Assembly: GCF_900454495.1 (NCBI RefSeq)
Contig: NZ_UGSI01000001.1
Span: 4,342,501 to 4,406,500 of the forward strand
Direction: 5' to 3'
Length of the DNA stretch: 64,000 nucleotides
Origin: Paenibacillus macerans
GTDB lineage: Bacteria > Bacillota > Bacilli > Paenibacillales > Paenibacillaceae
The notes beneath the pieces are model-generated. The model did no database searches. It was not told where the DNA came from and saw only the letters and a program-made list of their open reading frames with translations. Both the position numbers and the translations under genes were made by a program. Shown here piece after piece: positions 8,656 to 17,438 of the stretch (the stretch's first letter is position 1; each line of letters opens with the position of its first letter).

Positions 8656-9967
8656 CTAAGGGTTGCCAAGATATTCCCCATTAGAAGCGATGACTTTTTT
8701 GTACCAATAAAAGCTTTTTTTGCGGACCCGCTCCAGAGTTCCGTTCCCCTCGTCATCCTGATCCACGTAAATGAATCCGTATCTTTTTCGCATCTCGGAG
8801 GTGGAGGCGGAGACCTGGTCGATGCAGCCCCAGGTTGGTGTAGCCCCAAAGCTCCACCCCATCCTTGATCGCTTCGCCCATCTGCTCGATATGGCGGGCA
8901 AAATATTCGATCCGGTAATCATCCCGGATGCTGCCGTCCGCTTCGATCCGGTCGACCGCGCCAAGCCCGTTTTCCACGACGAACAGCGGAATCCGGTAAC
9001 GGTCGTACATCTCCTTCAAAACGATGCGTAAGCCAACCGGGTCGATCTGCCAGCCCCACTCCGAGGATTCCAGATAAGGGTTGGCCAGCCCGGACGACAG
9101 ATTGCCCGCCGCCTGTCCCGCCCCGCCGCGCACCGCGCCTTCGGGATTGGCGCTGGTCGTGACCGACATGTAATAGCTGAACGCTAGATAATCGACGAGA
9201 TTGTCTCGCAAAATCGCTTTGTCCCCAGGTTGCATCTCGACCGCCACGCCGGTTCCTCCCAGTACCGCTTGATGAACGACGGGTAAACGCCCGCGCACCT
9301 GCACGTCCGTGCAAGCCTGAAAAGCCAACTGCTTCGGATTAACTTCACCTTCAACAAGTACGCCGGCTCCCAAAAAAGGCGCCTTCAAAGTACAATTAAT
9401 CTCGTTAAAAGTCAGCCAATATTTAACCTTGCCTTTGTAGTGCATAAACAAAGTTTCCGCATAGCGGACGAACAGTCCGATCAGTTCCCGGGAAGCCCAG
9501 CCGTTGTAGCGCCGCACCAGCTCAACCGGCATCTCGTAATGAGAGATCGTCACCAAAGGCTCGATCCCGTGCTTCAACAGCTCGTCAAACACCCGGTCGT
9601 AAAACGCCAGCCCCGCTTCGTTGGGCGCCTCATCGTCCCCGTTCGGAAAAATCCGCGGCCAGGAGATCGACAAGCCGAACACTTTAAAGCCCATCTCCGC
9701 CAACAGCGCGATATCTTCCTTATACCGGTGATAAAAATCGATCCCCCGCCGTTTGGGGTAGTTGCCTTCCGTATCCGCGATCGCCTCCTCCAGCCGGGCG
9801 CGGGTCATGCCAAGCAGTTCCTCCAGGCTCCCGCGCTCCTCCGGCGGAACATAACGGACGACATCAGCGGTCGACAGCCCTTTTCCGGCTACGTTATAAG
9901 CACCTTCGACCTGGTTGGCCGCAACCGCCCCGCCCCACAAAAAATGTTTCGGAAAAACACTCGCCAT
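8656..9967 (-). pseudogene. broken 6-phospho-beta-glucosidase (GH1)
   Basis: N-terminus MASVFPKHFLWGGAVAANQVEGAY is typical GH1. Both catalytic Glu motifs survive (TFNEIN and VVENGLGA). Compared with the intact paralogue at 31564-33003, about 70 residues are missing after LAFQAC, with an out-of-frame patch around the joint (DVQVRGRLPVVHQAV). The C-terminus is frameshifted near 8830; the correct ending (SEMRKRYGFIYVDQDDEGNG...) continues in another frame to 8656. Normal length would be about 480 aa, so it is a pseudogene of the decayed cellobiose/lichenan PTS locus. Confidence 0.85.
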
Positions 9968-10000
9968 AAACGAACCTCACCGCCTTATCATCTAAAAGTT

Positions 10001-10273
10001 CTAAGCCTGCACCGCCGCCTGCTCCCGCTCCTTCGCCTCGGCCGCTTGCTCATCGGCCAGCGCCTCGGCATCGGCCTTTTTAAAGAACGGATAGTACATC
10101 GCCACGCTGATCGCGATCAGCACGATTTGGAACAAGCCGACGCGCCAGCCGCCGGTCATCCAGCCGTTGAAAATGATAGGAATGCCCAGCGGAACCTGTA
10201 CCCCGTTGAGGACGGACAAGATACCCAAAGCGGTCAGCAGGATGGCCAGTCCGCTCGTAATGATCGGCGTCAC
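10001..10273 (-). pseudogene. C-terminal fragment of PTS EIIC, cellobiose type (CelB/LicC)
   Basis: About 90 codons covering only the last two membrane segments of a lactose/cellobiose-family EIIC (VQVPLGIPIIFNGWMTGGW, LFQIVLIAISVAMYYPFFKK). The family is normally about 430 aa. The fragment is joined directly to the broken regulator upstream, so most of EIIC, plus any EIIA/EIIB genes, has been lost. Confidence 0.72.
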
Positions 10274-10319
10274 GATATGACTGCTTGATGTGGATGACCG
10301 GTTTTTTCGTAATCTCGTC

Positions 10320-11197
10320 CTACAGCGGGATCGTGGTCAGAATCAAGTCCAGCGGCTGGTCCTGCAGCTTGTCCAGCTCCGTGATGGAAGCCGTAATCAC
10401 CGAAGCTTTGGGAAAAATCGACTCCAATTTCAGCCGGATCAAGTGCGCGCTGCCCCCGCCCGAAGAGCACACGACGGCGATCCGCCGGAACTGTTCGAGC
10501 CGCTGCTGCTTCATCCGCTCCAGATGGGTCGCAAAATGAAGGGCCACATAACCCGCCTCGTCCCGGGAGATTTTGAAGCCGTATTTCTCCTCGATAATTC
10601 CCGCGAACCGGAACGAAATGACGAAGACGTTGGCGTATTCGCTGTACACATCCTCCACCAGCGGAAACATATGCATCAGCAGCGCTTCCCGCAGCTCCTC
10701 GTCCCGGTTGAAACCGGTCAAAAACTCCTCGTCCAGCCTTTGTAAAATACGGCTCATCCCGCTGCGGAGCTCCGCTTTTTCCTCGTCCCCGATATGCTGG
10801 GCGATCGTTTTGCCGGACAAATGCAGCGCCAAATACTCGACCTCGTCCTGCGGCAGCGAAATGGCATATTCGACGGCGATCCAGTCGGCCACTTCCCTGG
10901 CCCTTGTTGTTCAAATCGAAGTTGTTTTCACGTTGTTTTTTCATTTGCAGCCGGTAGGCCGTCCGTAATCTCCAGACGGTAACCTAGACCGCGGATCATC
11001 CGGATGCGAAAGCCGTTTTTCTCGCCGTCTTTGTTCAGGCCTCGGATCAGCTCTCTGACCGTCCGTTCCGCCAGTCCGAGCTGATGTGTCAGCTCGTTCA
11101 TTTTTACCGGGACCTGACTGCCGGTCAGAAGGTCGACAATCTTGCGTTCCCTCATGATGCAATCCCTCATGTGCGATACTAGTATCTGATGAAGCAA
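10320..11197 (-). pseudogene. broken LicR/BglG-family PRD regulator
   Basis: N-terminal helix-turn-helix (ERKIVDLLTGSQVPVKMNEL, then LAERTVRELIRGLNKDG) ends at a stop near 10928. After a frame change the protein resumes with ENNFDLNNK and then a PRD (VADWIAVEYAISLPQDEVEYLALH; SRDEAGYVALHFATHLERM) and an EIIB-like segment (IAVVCSSGGGSAHLIRLKLE) ending at 10320. A full LicR-type activator is about 640 aa; about 290 codons remain. One PRD copy and the EIIA-like end are gone. Pseudogene of the lic-type operon. Confidence 0.8.
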
Positions 11198-11289
11198 CTC
11201 AGTTGGTTATAGCTCTAAAGTAGGAGATGCCCGCGCATATGAACAGTTTGGATTCTGCAATTGGGAGCGGCAAAAATCACAGGATAGCG

Positions 11290-11510
11290 TTGGCCAGCCC
11301 CGAAATAGCGTACTTTTTGGGCGTTATTCTGGCATTGTTCCCCTTTGCGCGCAAAATAACGGCAAAAAATGTCTTTATTCCCCCCGCTGCCCTCCGGAAG
11401 TACCGCCTTTTTACCGCCCACGACTAAAATAACGACATAAAAGGGCCCTATTTTGCGAAAGGACCGACATATCGCGTAAATAACGCCCTTTTGTTCCGCT
11501 ATTTCCCCCG
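11290..11510. repeat. dispersed repeat family 1, copy B
   Basis: Units such as AAATAACGGCAAAAAATG, AAAATAACGACATAAAAGGG and AAATAACGCCCTTTTG repeat at roughly 60-base steps. It is the same near-palindromic unit as at 3.0, 35.4, 46.8 and 63.6 kb. No gene lies in 11198-11612. Confidence 0.65.
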
Positions 11511-11545
11511 CCTGGTCTAGCCAGGAAAACTAGTTTAACAAAAAA

Positions 11546-11568
11546 GGACCCGCCCCAGGGGCAGGTCC
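11546..11568 (-). terminator. intrinsic terminator after DUF4272 gene
   Basis: Stem GGACCTGCCCC / GGGGCGGGTCC followed by TTTTTT on the minus strand, 45 bases past the stop of the DUF4272 gene. Confidence 0.85.
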
Positions 11569-11612
11569 AGGTCCAGCAGTTCCAAATGAGTTCATGTACA
11601 GCTAATCACACA

Positions 11613-12797
11613 TCACGTATCCATGCTAATGTCGTCCCACGCTTCATTCCGGTGGCCGATCATCCAGAATAGGCCGCGGCGGCGTTCCATCACGACGCTT
11701 TCGATCAGGCCGCCCGCCGGCTCCCGGCCTTGAATCCGGTCGTTAACGCAGGCCCAATGCAGCCGGTAGATTCGGTCGGCCTCGTCCAAAATCTCTTCCG
11801 GCCGGCGCAGCGACGTCCGCTCCAGAAACTCCGCAAAGCCGCCGCAGCTTGAAACCGCCTTAATCGCAAAATCGCAGTCGCACGTATGGTCCGGAAAATC
11901 GAGCGAATCCACCACCCCAAGCGCCCATAGCAGCGCCCAATAGGCTTCGTACTGCCAGGTCAGGTTGATGGCGTCCTGACGGGCAGGCTCCGCTTGCTCC
12001 AACAGCTCTCTCTCCGCTTCGGTCAGTTCATCCGCCACCCCGAATTGATCCAGCAGGCCGGTCACAAAAGCTTTTGACTCCGCCAGATCGCTCTCCTGGG
12101 CGACATCGCACGCATATTGGATGACGATCAGCAGAGCCGCCGCCCGGCGGGCGATCTCCTCCCTGGATTTGACCTTAAGCTCGCTTAACGGCGGGAGCTC
12201 AGGCAGATGCTCCAAATACGGAATTTGCTTTTCTTTGAGATAAGCCAAATTACTTTGCTTTCTTTCCGCTCCCTCCGGGGTGGAGCGATCTTCGCCCCGA
12301 ATTTTTCGCGTGCAGGCTCGCGGACTGAAGTCCGCGGCATCGGACCGGCCGTCCGGATACACGATCACCCGGCCGTCCCGGTCCAGCAGCGTACCGTCGG
12401 GGATAAACCCGATCCCGTCGACCTTCGCGGCAAGCTTAATGAAGCGTTCCAGGGAGTCCTGGCCGTACTCTTTTTCCGTTTCGATCGCCAGCATCGTGTT
12501 GATCACGGAGATTTGGAGCAGCACGCGGCGCTTCAACTCCTCGTCTTCAAACGGAATGCTGTCGTAAAATCCCATCATCCCCGGAATGTTGTTATCGAAA
12601 TAATCCGGATCGGTATCCTCCGAGGCCACGCGAATCGTGATTTTGTTGCTTTTGAACCAGCCTTTCGGCAGGAGCGAAAACTCCGTTTCGCCCGGACCTC
12701 CACCGGTTATTTTAAAACCGTCCCCAAACGCCTCGTGGATCAGCCCGCCGATATCGCGGATATCGTTCCGGGAGGCAAAAATCGTAAAATAAGGCAA
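11613..12797 (-). CDS. DUF4272 domain protein
   Basis: 394 aa. The C-terminal half (about residues 200-380) carries the DUF4272 pattern: SREEIARRAAALLIVIQYAC, WQYEAYWALLWALGVVDSL, then LRRPEEILDEADRIYRLHWA. The N-terminal 150 residues form a second domain of unknown role that ends before KQSNLAYLKEKQIPY. Between them, SPRACTRKIRGEDRSTP looks like an in-frame insert; its DNA contains a palindrome CGCGGACTGAAGTCCGCGG. Cytoplasmic, function unknown. Followed by its own terminator; 40 bases separate it from the methyltransferase-like gene upstream. Confidence 0.8.
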   Translation of the reverse strand: MPYFTIFASRNDIRDIGGLIHEAFGDGFKITGGGPGETEFSLLPKGWFKSNKITIRVASEDTDPDYFDNNIPGMMGFYDSIPFEDEELKRRVLLQISVINTMLAIETEKEYGQDSLERFIKLAAKVDGIGFIPDGTLLDRDGRVIVYPDGRSDAADFSPRACTRKIRGEDRSTPEGAERKQSNLAYLKEKQIPYLEHLPELPPLSELKVKSREEIARRAAALLIVIQYACDVAQESDLAESKAFVTGLLDQFGVADELTEAERELLEQAEPARQDAINLTWQYEAYWALLWALGVVDSLDFPDHTCDCDFAIKAVSSCGGFAEFLERTSLRRPEEILDEADRIYRLHWACVNDRIQGREPAGGLIESVVMERRRGLFWMIGHRNEAWDDISMDT

Positions 12798-12837
12798 AAA
12801 GCTTCCTCTCCTTTTACAAAAGCGGCGGTATCGTTCA

Positions 12838-13326
12838 TCATATAAACGGTTTACGCGCTAAAATAAAAAAGCGATGCTCCCGGCTCGTGACGTGCCCGTC
12901 CCGTTCAACAGCCTCGTGCAGTTCAAGCAGCCGTTCAAAGCAGCGGTCCACGGAAAAGCCGGCAAATTCCCATTCAATGATTTTGGCGAAAAAAACAAAC
13001 GCGCCGACATCCTTAAAGCGCAGCTCCGGGAAGTATTCCCGGCGCTCCAGCACCTCAAACCCGGCCGCCTTCAGTTCGCCTGCGGTTTGGGATAAATTAT
13101 AGTCCGCCGGCGGCGACAGCGACAGCAGAAACTCTCCGCCGCCCGTGCCCATATCCAGCATGACCGTATCTCCGCTCATTCGCGCCTGTACGTTTGCTTT
13201 ATAATCCCAAGGAAGCTCTTCTTCCTCCATCCGGCCGGCCAGATAGGAGAAATCCCAACCTTGAAAGCCTTTCGTTTCTTCCGCTTGCCACAGTTTTCTT
13301 AATTCGTCTCGGTTCATTGCGTTCAT
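12838..13326 (-). CDS. SAM methyltransferase-like protein with internal deletion
   Basis: 162 aa from MNAMNRDELRKLWQAEE, preceded by GAGAGGGGCAA. The N-terminus contains motif I (TVMLDMGTGGGEFLLSL) of a class I methyltransferase, and the C-terminus matches the usual end of this Bacillus family (FFAKIIEWEFAGFSVDRCFE, REHRFFILARK). The middle, normally about 75-80 residues with the rest of the SAM-binding fold (motifs II-III), is missing: LLSLSPPADYN runs straight into LSQTAGELKAAGFEVLE. The frame is kept, but the enzyme is very probably inactive. Confidence 0.65.
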   Translation of the reverse strand: MNAMNRDELRKLWQAEETKGFQGWDFSYLAGRMEEEELPWDYKANVQARMSGDTVMLDMGTGGGEFLLSLSPPADYNLSQTAGELKAAGFEVLERREYFPELRFKDVGAFVFFAKIIEWEFAGFSVDRCFERLLELHEAVERDGHVTSREHRFFILARKPFI

Positions 13327-13670
13327 CGAACAATTGCCCCTCTCTTTTTTTGAATATTTTAAAAAAACAGAGCGGTGCATTTGCCTGATAACCCATCAAT
13401 TAAGCCCGGTGAAACCGGTTACCAGTTTGTCAACTGCACCGGGCAATTACCGCAGAGCTTACATCTCATCGTCAAATCACCTCGCTTGTCCTCTCAGAAA
13501 GTATTCCCAAGGCCTTGAACCTTGCGCCCAGACCACTTGTTGCGGCCCGATGGGCTATCCCCTTTGCCCCGGACGCTTACTTCAACCATATCATGGGGTC
13601 CCACCGGCAACGCCTTCCATATGTACCGTTTTAATCATACCATGCCCGCGATGGGGAGCAACAGTCATCG

Positions 13671-13744
13671 AGCGCTTTGGTACGGCCTTGGTACGGGTTT
13701 GGTACGGGTTTGGCACGGCCTTAACACAGCGCTCTGGCACGACC
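13671..13744. repeat. degenerate tandem GGTACGGGTTT repeat
   Basis: GGTACGGCCTT, GGTACGGGTTT (twice), GGCACGGCCTT, GGCACGACCTT in a row, just past the stop of the SDR gene. The rest of 13390-13670 shows no gene or recognisable RNA. Confidence 0.55.
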
Positions 13745-14629
13745 TTAACGCAGCGCTTTGGCGAAGATCCATTCCAGCCACTTCCACGGCAGCAGCGCTT
13801 TGCTCCAAATCAGCAGGCGAGAGCCCTGCCCCAGCGCATACCGCAGGCGCGGAGCGCGCATGCCGGCGATTCGCCCGATCAGATCGGCCACCTCCTGCGG
13901 ATCGGGCGCCGTCTCAGCCGCCTTGCGCGAATACCGCAGCACCGCCTCAAGCTGCGCTCGGTAGGGTGATCCGGGATCAATGCGAATCTCGCCGATTCCT
14001 TTGTTCCAGATCGGGGTACGGTAAGCCCCCGGCTCCACCAGCACGACCCGGACGCCAAACGGCCGTATTTCATGACGCAGGCTTTCCGAGAAGCCCTCAA
14101 TGGCGAATTTGGAAGCGGCGTAAGGCGCATAACCGGGAAAACCGGCTAATCCGCTGACGCTGGAGACGTTGACCACCAGCCCCCGCCGCTGCGCGCGCAT
14201 CACCGGCAGCACCGCCCGCGTCACCGCAATGACTCCGAACAGATTCGTCTCCATCTGGCGCCGCCAGTCTTCCATCGGCACCTCTTCGACGAAGCCCCCG
14301 ACGGCCATGCCCGCGTTGTTCACCAGCATGTCCAACCGCCCGTACCGGCGGACGATCTCGTCCACGGCCGGTCCAATCGACGCGTGCTCCGTCACATCGA
14401 GACGGACGCAGCGGATCCGCTCCGCCGTCCCCTCGCGGGCCGCCCGCTGCTCAAGCTCATGCCTGCGCTCCAAGTCGCGCATCGCGGCCACGACCCGGTA
14501 CCCTCTACGGGCAAGCGTCAGAACTGTGAGCAGGCCAAATCCGCTGGACGTCCCCGTAACGAGAGCGACCGGCAGGCCGCCGCTTACCAGGACGGCACCG
14601 TCACCCCGCTCAGCTAGTTGCTCCGCCAT
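13745..14629 (-). CDS. SDR family oxidoreductase
   Basis: 294 aa classical short-chain dehydrogenase. NAD(P) motif VTGTSSGFG at about residue 26, NNAGMAVGG at about 107, Ser in VNVSSVSGL and catalytic YAASK at about 178. Substrate unknown; related proteins often act on retinol-like or sterol-like alcohols, but this is only a family hint. The first 18 residues (MAEQLAERGDGAVLVSGG) are an extension; a start closer to the fold is possible. Same strand as the operon at 15-21 kb but separated from it by about 400 bases of repeat DNA. Confidence 0.87.
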   Translation of the reverse strand: MAEQLAERGDGAVLVSGGLPVALVTGTSSGFGLLTVLTLARRGYRVVAAMRDLERRHELEQRAAREGTAERIRCVRLDVTEHASIGPAVDEIVRRYGRLDMLVNNAGMAVGGFVEEVPMEDWRRQMETNLFGVIAVTRAVLPVMRAQRRGLVVNVSSVSGLAGFPGYAPYAASKFAIEGFSESLRHEIRPFGVRVVLVEPGAYRTPIWNKGIGEIRIDPGSPYRAQLEAVLRYSRKAAETAPDPQEVADLIGRIAGMRAPRLRYALGQGSRLLIWSKALLPWKWLEWIFAKALR

Positions 14630-14769
14630 AAATCTTCCCCCTGTCTTGGTCTATCCACCCATTGCTACGAACCGCTAACATAACACGTTCCGGAAATAAA
14701 TGATTATAGCCCGATACCTTCGAGCTTTCCCGCAAAAGCGCAGGCTTTGGAACCGATACGATCGCATGC

Positions 14770-14965
14770 CGGAAATTTAACGGATGTGTCAGCCGCTATT
14801 TTGCATAAAATGACCTTTTCTAATTTCTAACGGTTGTGAGCACCGTTAATAGCCTCAATCTGGGTAAAAGTAGCCGGGTTTCAGTAAAATAAGCGCGATG
14901 GCAACCCTTAGAGTTTGAAATCGGCGTTTTTGGAGCAAATAGTGGTTGTGGCAACCGTTAGAAAT
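14770..14965 (-). repeat. dispersed repeat family 2, copy 1
   Basis: Read on the minus strand, this matches the copy at 47.0-47.2 kb along its whole length: TCTAACGGTTG boxes alternating with (A)AATAG/GCTATTT boxes. It fills most of the 398-base gap between the SDR and the adenylate-forming enzyme. Confidence 0.75.
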
Positions 14966-15027
14966 AACAATGTTGGTCAGAAACATTCGATGCAATGCAT
15001 CGCTGTTGCTCTATTCTCTCCAAATGC

Positions 15028-16353
15028 CTATTCAGCAGCCTTTCGTTCCACCCTACGCAGCTTGGTCACCCCCGGAACGAAGCGGTACGGGCTAAAGCGG
15101 ACCTCGGGCAAGTCGCTTTCCAGCCTGCGGCTCAGTTCCTGAAGCTGCCTGCTTACTTCGGCCTCAACGTCCGCGCGAGAACTGTCCGCCGCAAGCTGCA
15201 GCGAGATATCGAGCTCCCCGCCGGCGAGCTGGACAACCCGGTAATGCTCGATCGCAGCCGAGACGGCAATCACCGCCCGCGCCACAAAATCCGGAAACAC
15301 CGCGACCGGTTCCCCCGTACGGCTATGAGGAAAATACAGGATATCGTCACAGCGCCCTTCGATCCGCACGATGGCGGTGAAGGGGCAGCCGCAGGGGCAG
15401 GGCTCCGCCGCTTCGGTCAGCACATCGTTCAGGCGGTAGCGCACGATCGGCTGGGTGGTGCGGGAGAAGTCGGTCACGATCGGCACGAAGCGCCGGGTGG
15501 CCGGGTCGAGGTATTCTTTTTCAATGTGGACGACATCCTCGTTCAAGTGCAGCGTCCCCCGCTCGCACGTCGCCCCCAAAAAACCTTCGGTGCACTGGTA
15601 GGCCTGGTGGACGGTTTGCCCAAACGTTCTCTCGATAACGTTCCGGTCCAGCGGATCCAGCACTTCGGCGACCGAGATCAGCTTGGACGGCCGCGCCGTC
15701 AGTCTGCCCGCCGTGAATTCGTCCGCCAGCATTCTCAGCATGGAGGGCGGGGCGACCCACACCGTTGGCCGGTACGCCTCCATGCGCTCCACCAGTCTGC
15801 CGACCGGGTCCAGCAGGTCAAAATACCGGAATTCCAGCTTGCCGCGCCGCACCGATTCGTACAGATTGCTGTTCGCCCGCAAGAAAAAGGCGATCTTCGC
15901 CGGCTTCCGCAGCCCTCCGGGCAGCAGCTTTGCCAGCACCGTGCCGGTCCAGGCATTCTGCTCCCGCCCGCTCACCAGAAACAGTCCGCGATTGCCCGAC
16001 GTTCCGGACGACAGCCCGACCGTGATGCCTTTGATCACAGGGCTGAAATTGCGGGTAGCCTCCCCCGCGGCGGCCAACGCCAGCGCTTCCTCTTTCAGGA
16101 TGCCGGCCGTATTGATCCGGTCGAAATGCTCCATCATCAGCGCCTTGTCCATCAGGGGAAAGCTTCGCCACGCCGAATCCTCAAGACCGTTCCACCATTC
16201 GCGGTAAAAAGCAGAGTTAGCCCGAACCCACCGGATGTGGCGAATCACCCGGCGTTCCTGCCAACGCTCAAGACGGACCCGGCTGCTCCATTTTCGTCTC
16301 CGGCGCGTAAGCCAGTAATGATATACGATCCGCAGCGTACCCAAGATGCTCAA
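15028..16353 (-). CDS. adenylate-forming enzyme, F390 synthetase/CapK-like
   Basis: About 441 aa. AMP-binding P-loop SSGTSGNRG at about residue 125, then PPSMLRMLADEF and the acidic/Arg AMP-contact region (FSRTTQPIVRYRLNDVL), and a Cys cluster CPCGCPF. It belongs to the phenylacetate-CoA-ligase-like PaaK/CapK group, in which a carboxylate is activated as acyl-AMP. Last gene of the five-gene operon. A TTG overlapping the previous stop (TTGA) with GGAGG 10 bases upstream was preferred; a GTG 24 bases earlier (16377) is the alternative. In this context it probably activates the acid made by the operon, as OleC does in beta-lactone/olefin pathways; this role is inferred. Confidence 0.82.
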   Translation of the reverse strand: MSILGTLRIVYHYWLTRRRRKWSSRVRLERWQERRVIRHIRWVRANSAFYREWWNGLEDSAWRSFPLMDKALMMEHFDRINTAGILKEEALALAAAGEATRNFSPVIKGITVGLSSGTSGNRGLFLVSGREQNAWTGTVLAKLLPGGLRKPAKIAFFLRANSNLYESVRRGKLEFRYFDLLDPVGRLVERMEAYRPTVWVAPPSMLRMLADEFTAGRLTARPSKLISVAEVLDPLDRNVIERTFGQTVHQAYQCTEGFLGATCERGTLHLNEDVVHIEKEYLDPATRRFVPIVTDFSRTTQPIVRYRLNDVLTEAAEPCPCGCPFTAIVRIEGRCDDILYFPHSRTGEPVAVFPDFVARAVIAVSAAIEHYRVVQLAGGELDISLQLAADSSRADVEAEVSRQLQELSRRLESDLPEVRFSPYRFVPGVTKLRRVERKAAE

Positions 16354-17438
16354 CGTTCCATCGCCTCCGATCCCCACAACCTAAGCGCCTCGGTACAGTG
16401 GCTGGGCACGATCCGGATGTCCGGATACTTCCGGTGCAGCTCCGTCAACCGGTCGAAGCTGCGTCCGTATTCCCGCCTGTCCGACATGATGATCCCCGCC
16501 GCCGGATGCGGCCTGCGCCCTTCGCGGAACGCCCGGCTAGACCAGACCGCATCCGCGCAGAGAAAATAGTCGGCCTCCTCCGTACTCGCGAACAGTCCGA
16601 TCATCCCCTCCGCATGGCCGGATACTTCCACGGCGATCACGCTGCCGTCCCCGAAGACGTCGAATCCTTCGGCAAAAGGAAACTCCGGCCCCAAGCGGAA
16701 TCGCTGCGCACCCGTGTCAATGGGCTCCGATCTTGCGGCGAACCGCTCGGGGTCCGGCAGCAGGCCGGGCAGGAACCCGGCTCTAACGGCGGCCAGGGGA
16801 CGCAGCGAGCGTACGGCCTCGTAGGCTTGGGGCAAATAAATCAGTTTGGCCTGCGGAAAATCTTTGACGCCCGCGATATGATCGGCATGAAAATGCGTCA
16901 AAATCACGTATTTGATCTGTTCCGGCTCCATGCCGAACCTCTCCCGCAGCCAGTTTGCGGCGCTGTCGCGCTCCTCGTACACCACCGGCGTAATATACCG
17001 GTACAGCGCATTCGGCAGCCGGGAGGTCTCCTCAAAAAAGCGGAAGCTGTACCCCGTATCCACCATCACCGGCCCGTGCCGCGGATGGACGATGCAGGCA
17101 AATCCCGCCGGGAACCGGACCGGGCGCAGCCGTCCGCCGCGCAGGGTCAAAAATTCCGGATGAACGCAGTACCCGGCCGCACCCAAATACAATTGCACCC
17201 TGACCTTTGCGGGGAAGCTTGACTGAGCCTTTGACGCTTCTGGCGGAAGGCTTGCTTTAGCCTTGGACGCCTCAGGCGGAGAGCTTGCTTGGGCCTTGGA
17301 CGCCTCAAGCGGAAGGCTTGCTTTAGCCTTGGACGCCTCAGGCGGAGGGCTTGTTTGAGCCTTAGGCGCCCCAGGCGGGAGGCTTGTCAGGACCCCGGCC
17401 GCCTTAGCCGGAGCGGTCGTTTGGATGCTCTTCAACAT
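16350..17438 (-). CDS. MBL-fold metallohydrolase (lactonase-like)
   Basis: About 362 aa. Metal site LTHFHADHIAG (HxHxDH), later DTGAQRF, SGHAEGMIG (His ligand) and YFLCADAVW (Asp ligand), ending with PSHC. This is the AHL-lactonase/AttM-like type of MBL fold. The start at MLKSIQTT has GGAGGGG six bases upstream and overlaps the stop of the upstream SDR by 7 bases. Residues about 10-75 are a Pro/Ala/Lys/Ser repeat with no counterpart in the family. Fourth gene of the operon; a thioesterase or lactone-opening role is inferred from fold and neighbours. Confidence 0.85.
   Translation of the reverse strand: MLKSIQTTAPAKAAGVLTSLPPGAPKAQTSPPPEASKAKASLPLEASKAQASSPPEASKAKASLPPEASKAQSSFPAKVRVQLYLGAAGYCVHPEFLTLRGGRLRPVRFPAGFACIVHPRHGPVMVDTGYSFRFFEETSRLPNALYRYITPVVYEERDSAANWLRERFGMEPEQIKYVILTHFHADHIAGVKDFPQAKLIYLPQAYEAVRSLRPLAAVRAGFLPGLLPDPERFAARSEPIDTGAQRFRLGPEFPFAEGFDVFGDGSVIAVEVSGHAEGMIGLFASTEEADYFLCADAVWSSRAFREGRRPHPAAGIIMSDRREYGRSFDRLTELHRKYPDIRIVPSHCTEALRLWGSEAMER
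17222..17400 (-). repeat. 33-base tandem repeat coding an 11-aa unit
   Basis: About five units encoding PPEASKAKASL-type 11-mers at the N-terminus of the MBL-fold protein; the DNA period is 33 bases. Alternate units are more similar to each other (KAKASLP against KAQASSP), suggesting duplication of a 66-base block. Confidence 0.85.

Noticed and set aside
13390..13670. Possible structured RNA between the methyltransferase-like and SDR genes
   Set aside because: No known RNA motif, closing stem or terminator could be identified.
14995..16569. A 524-codon plus-strand frame opposite the adenylate-forming enzyme
   Set aside because: Same reasoning: the opposite strand carries clear AMP-binding motifs and operon overlaps, while this frame has none.
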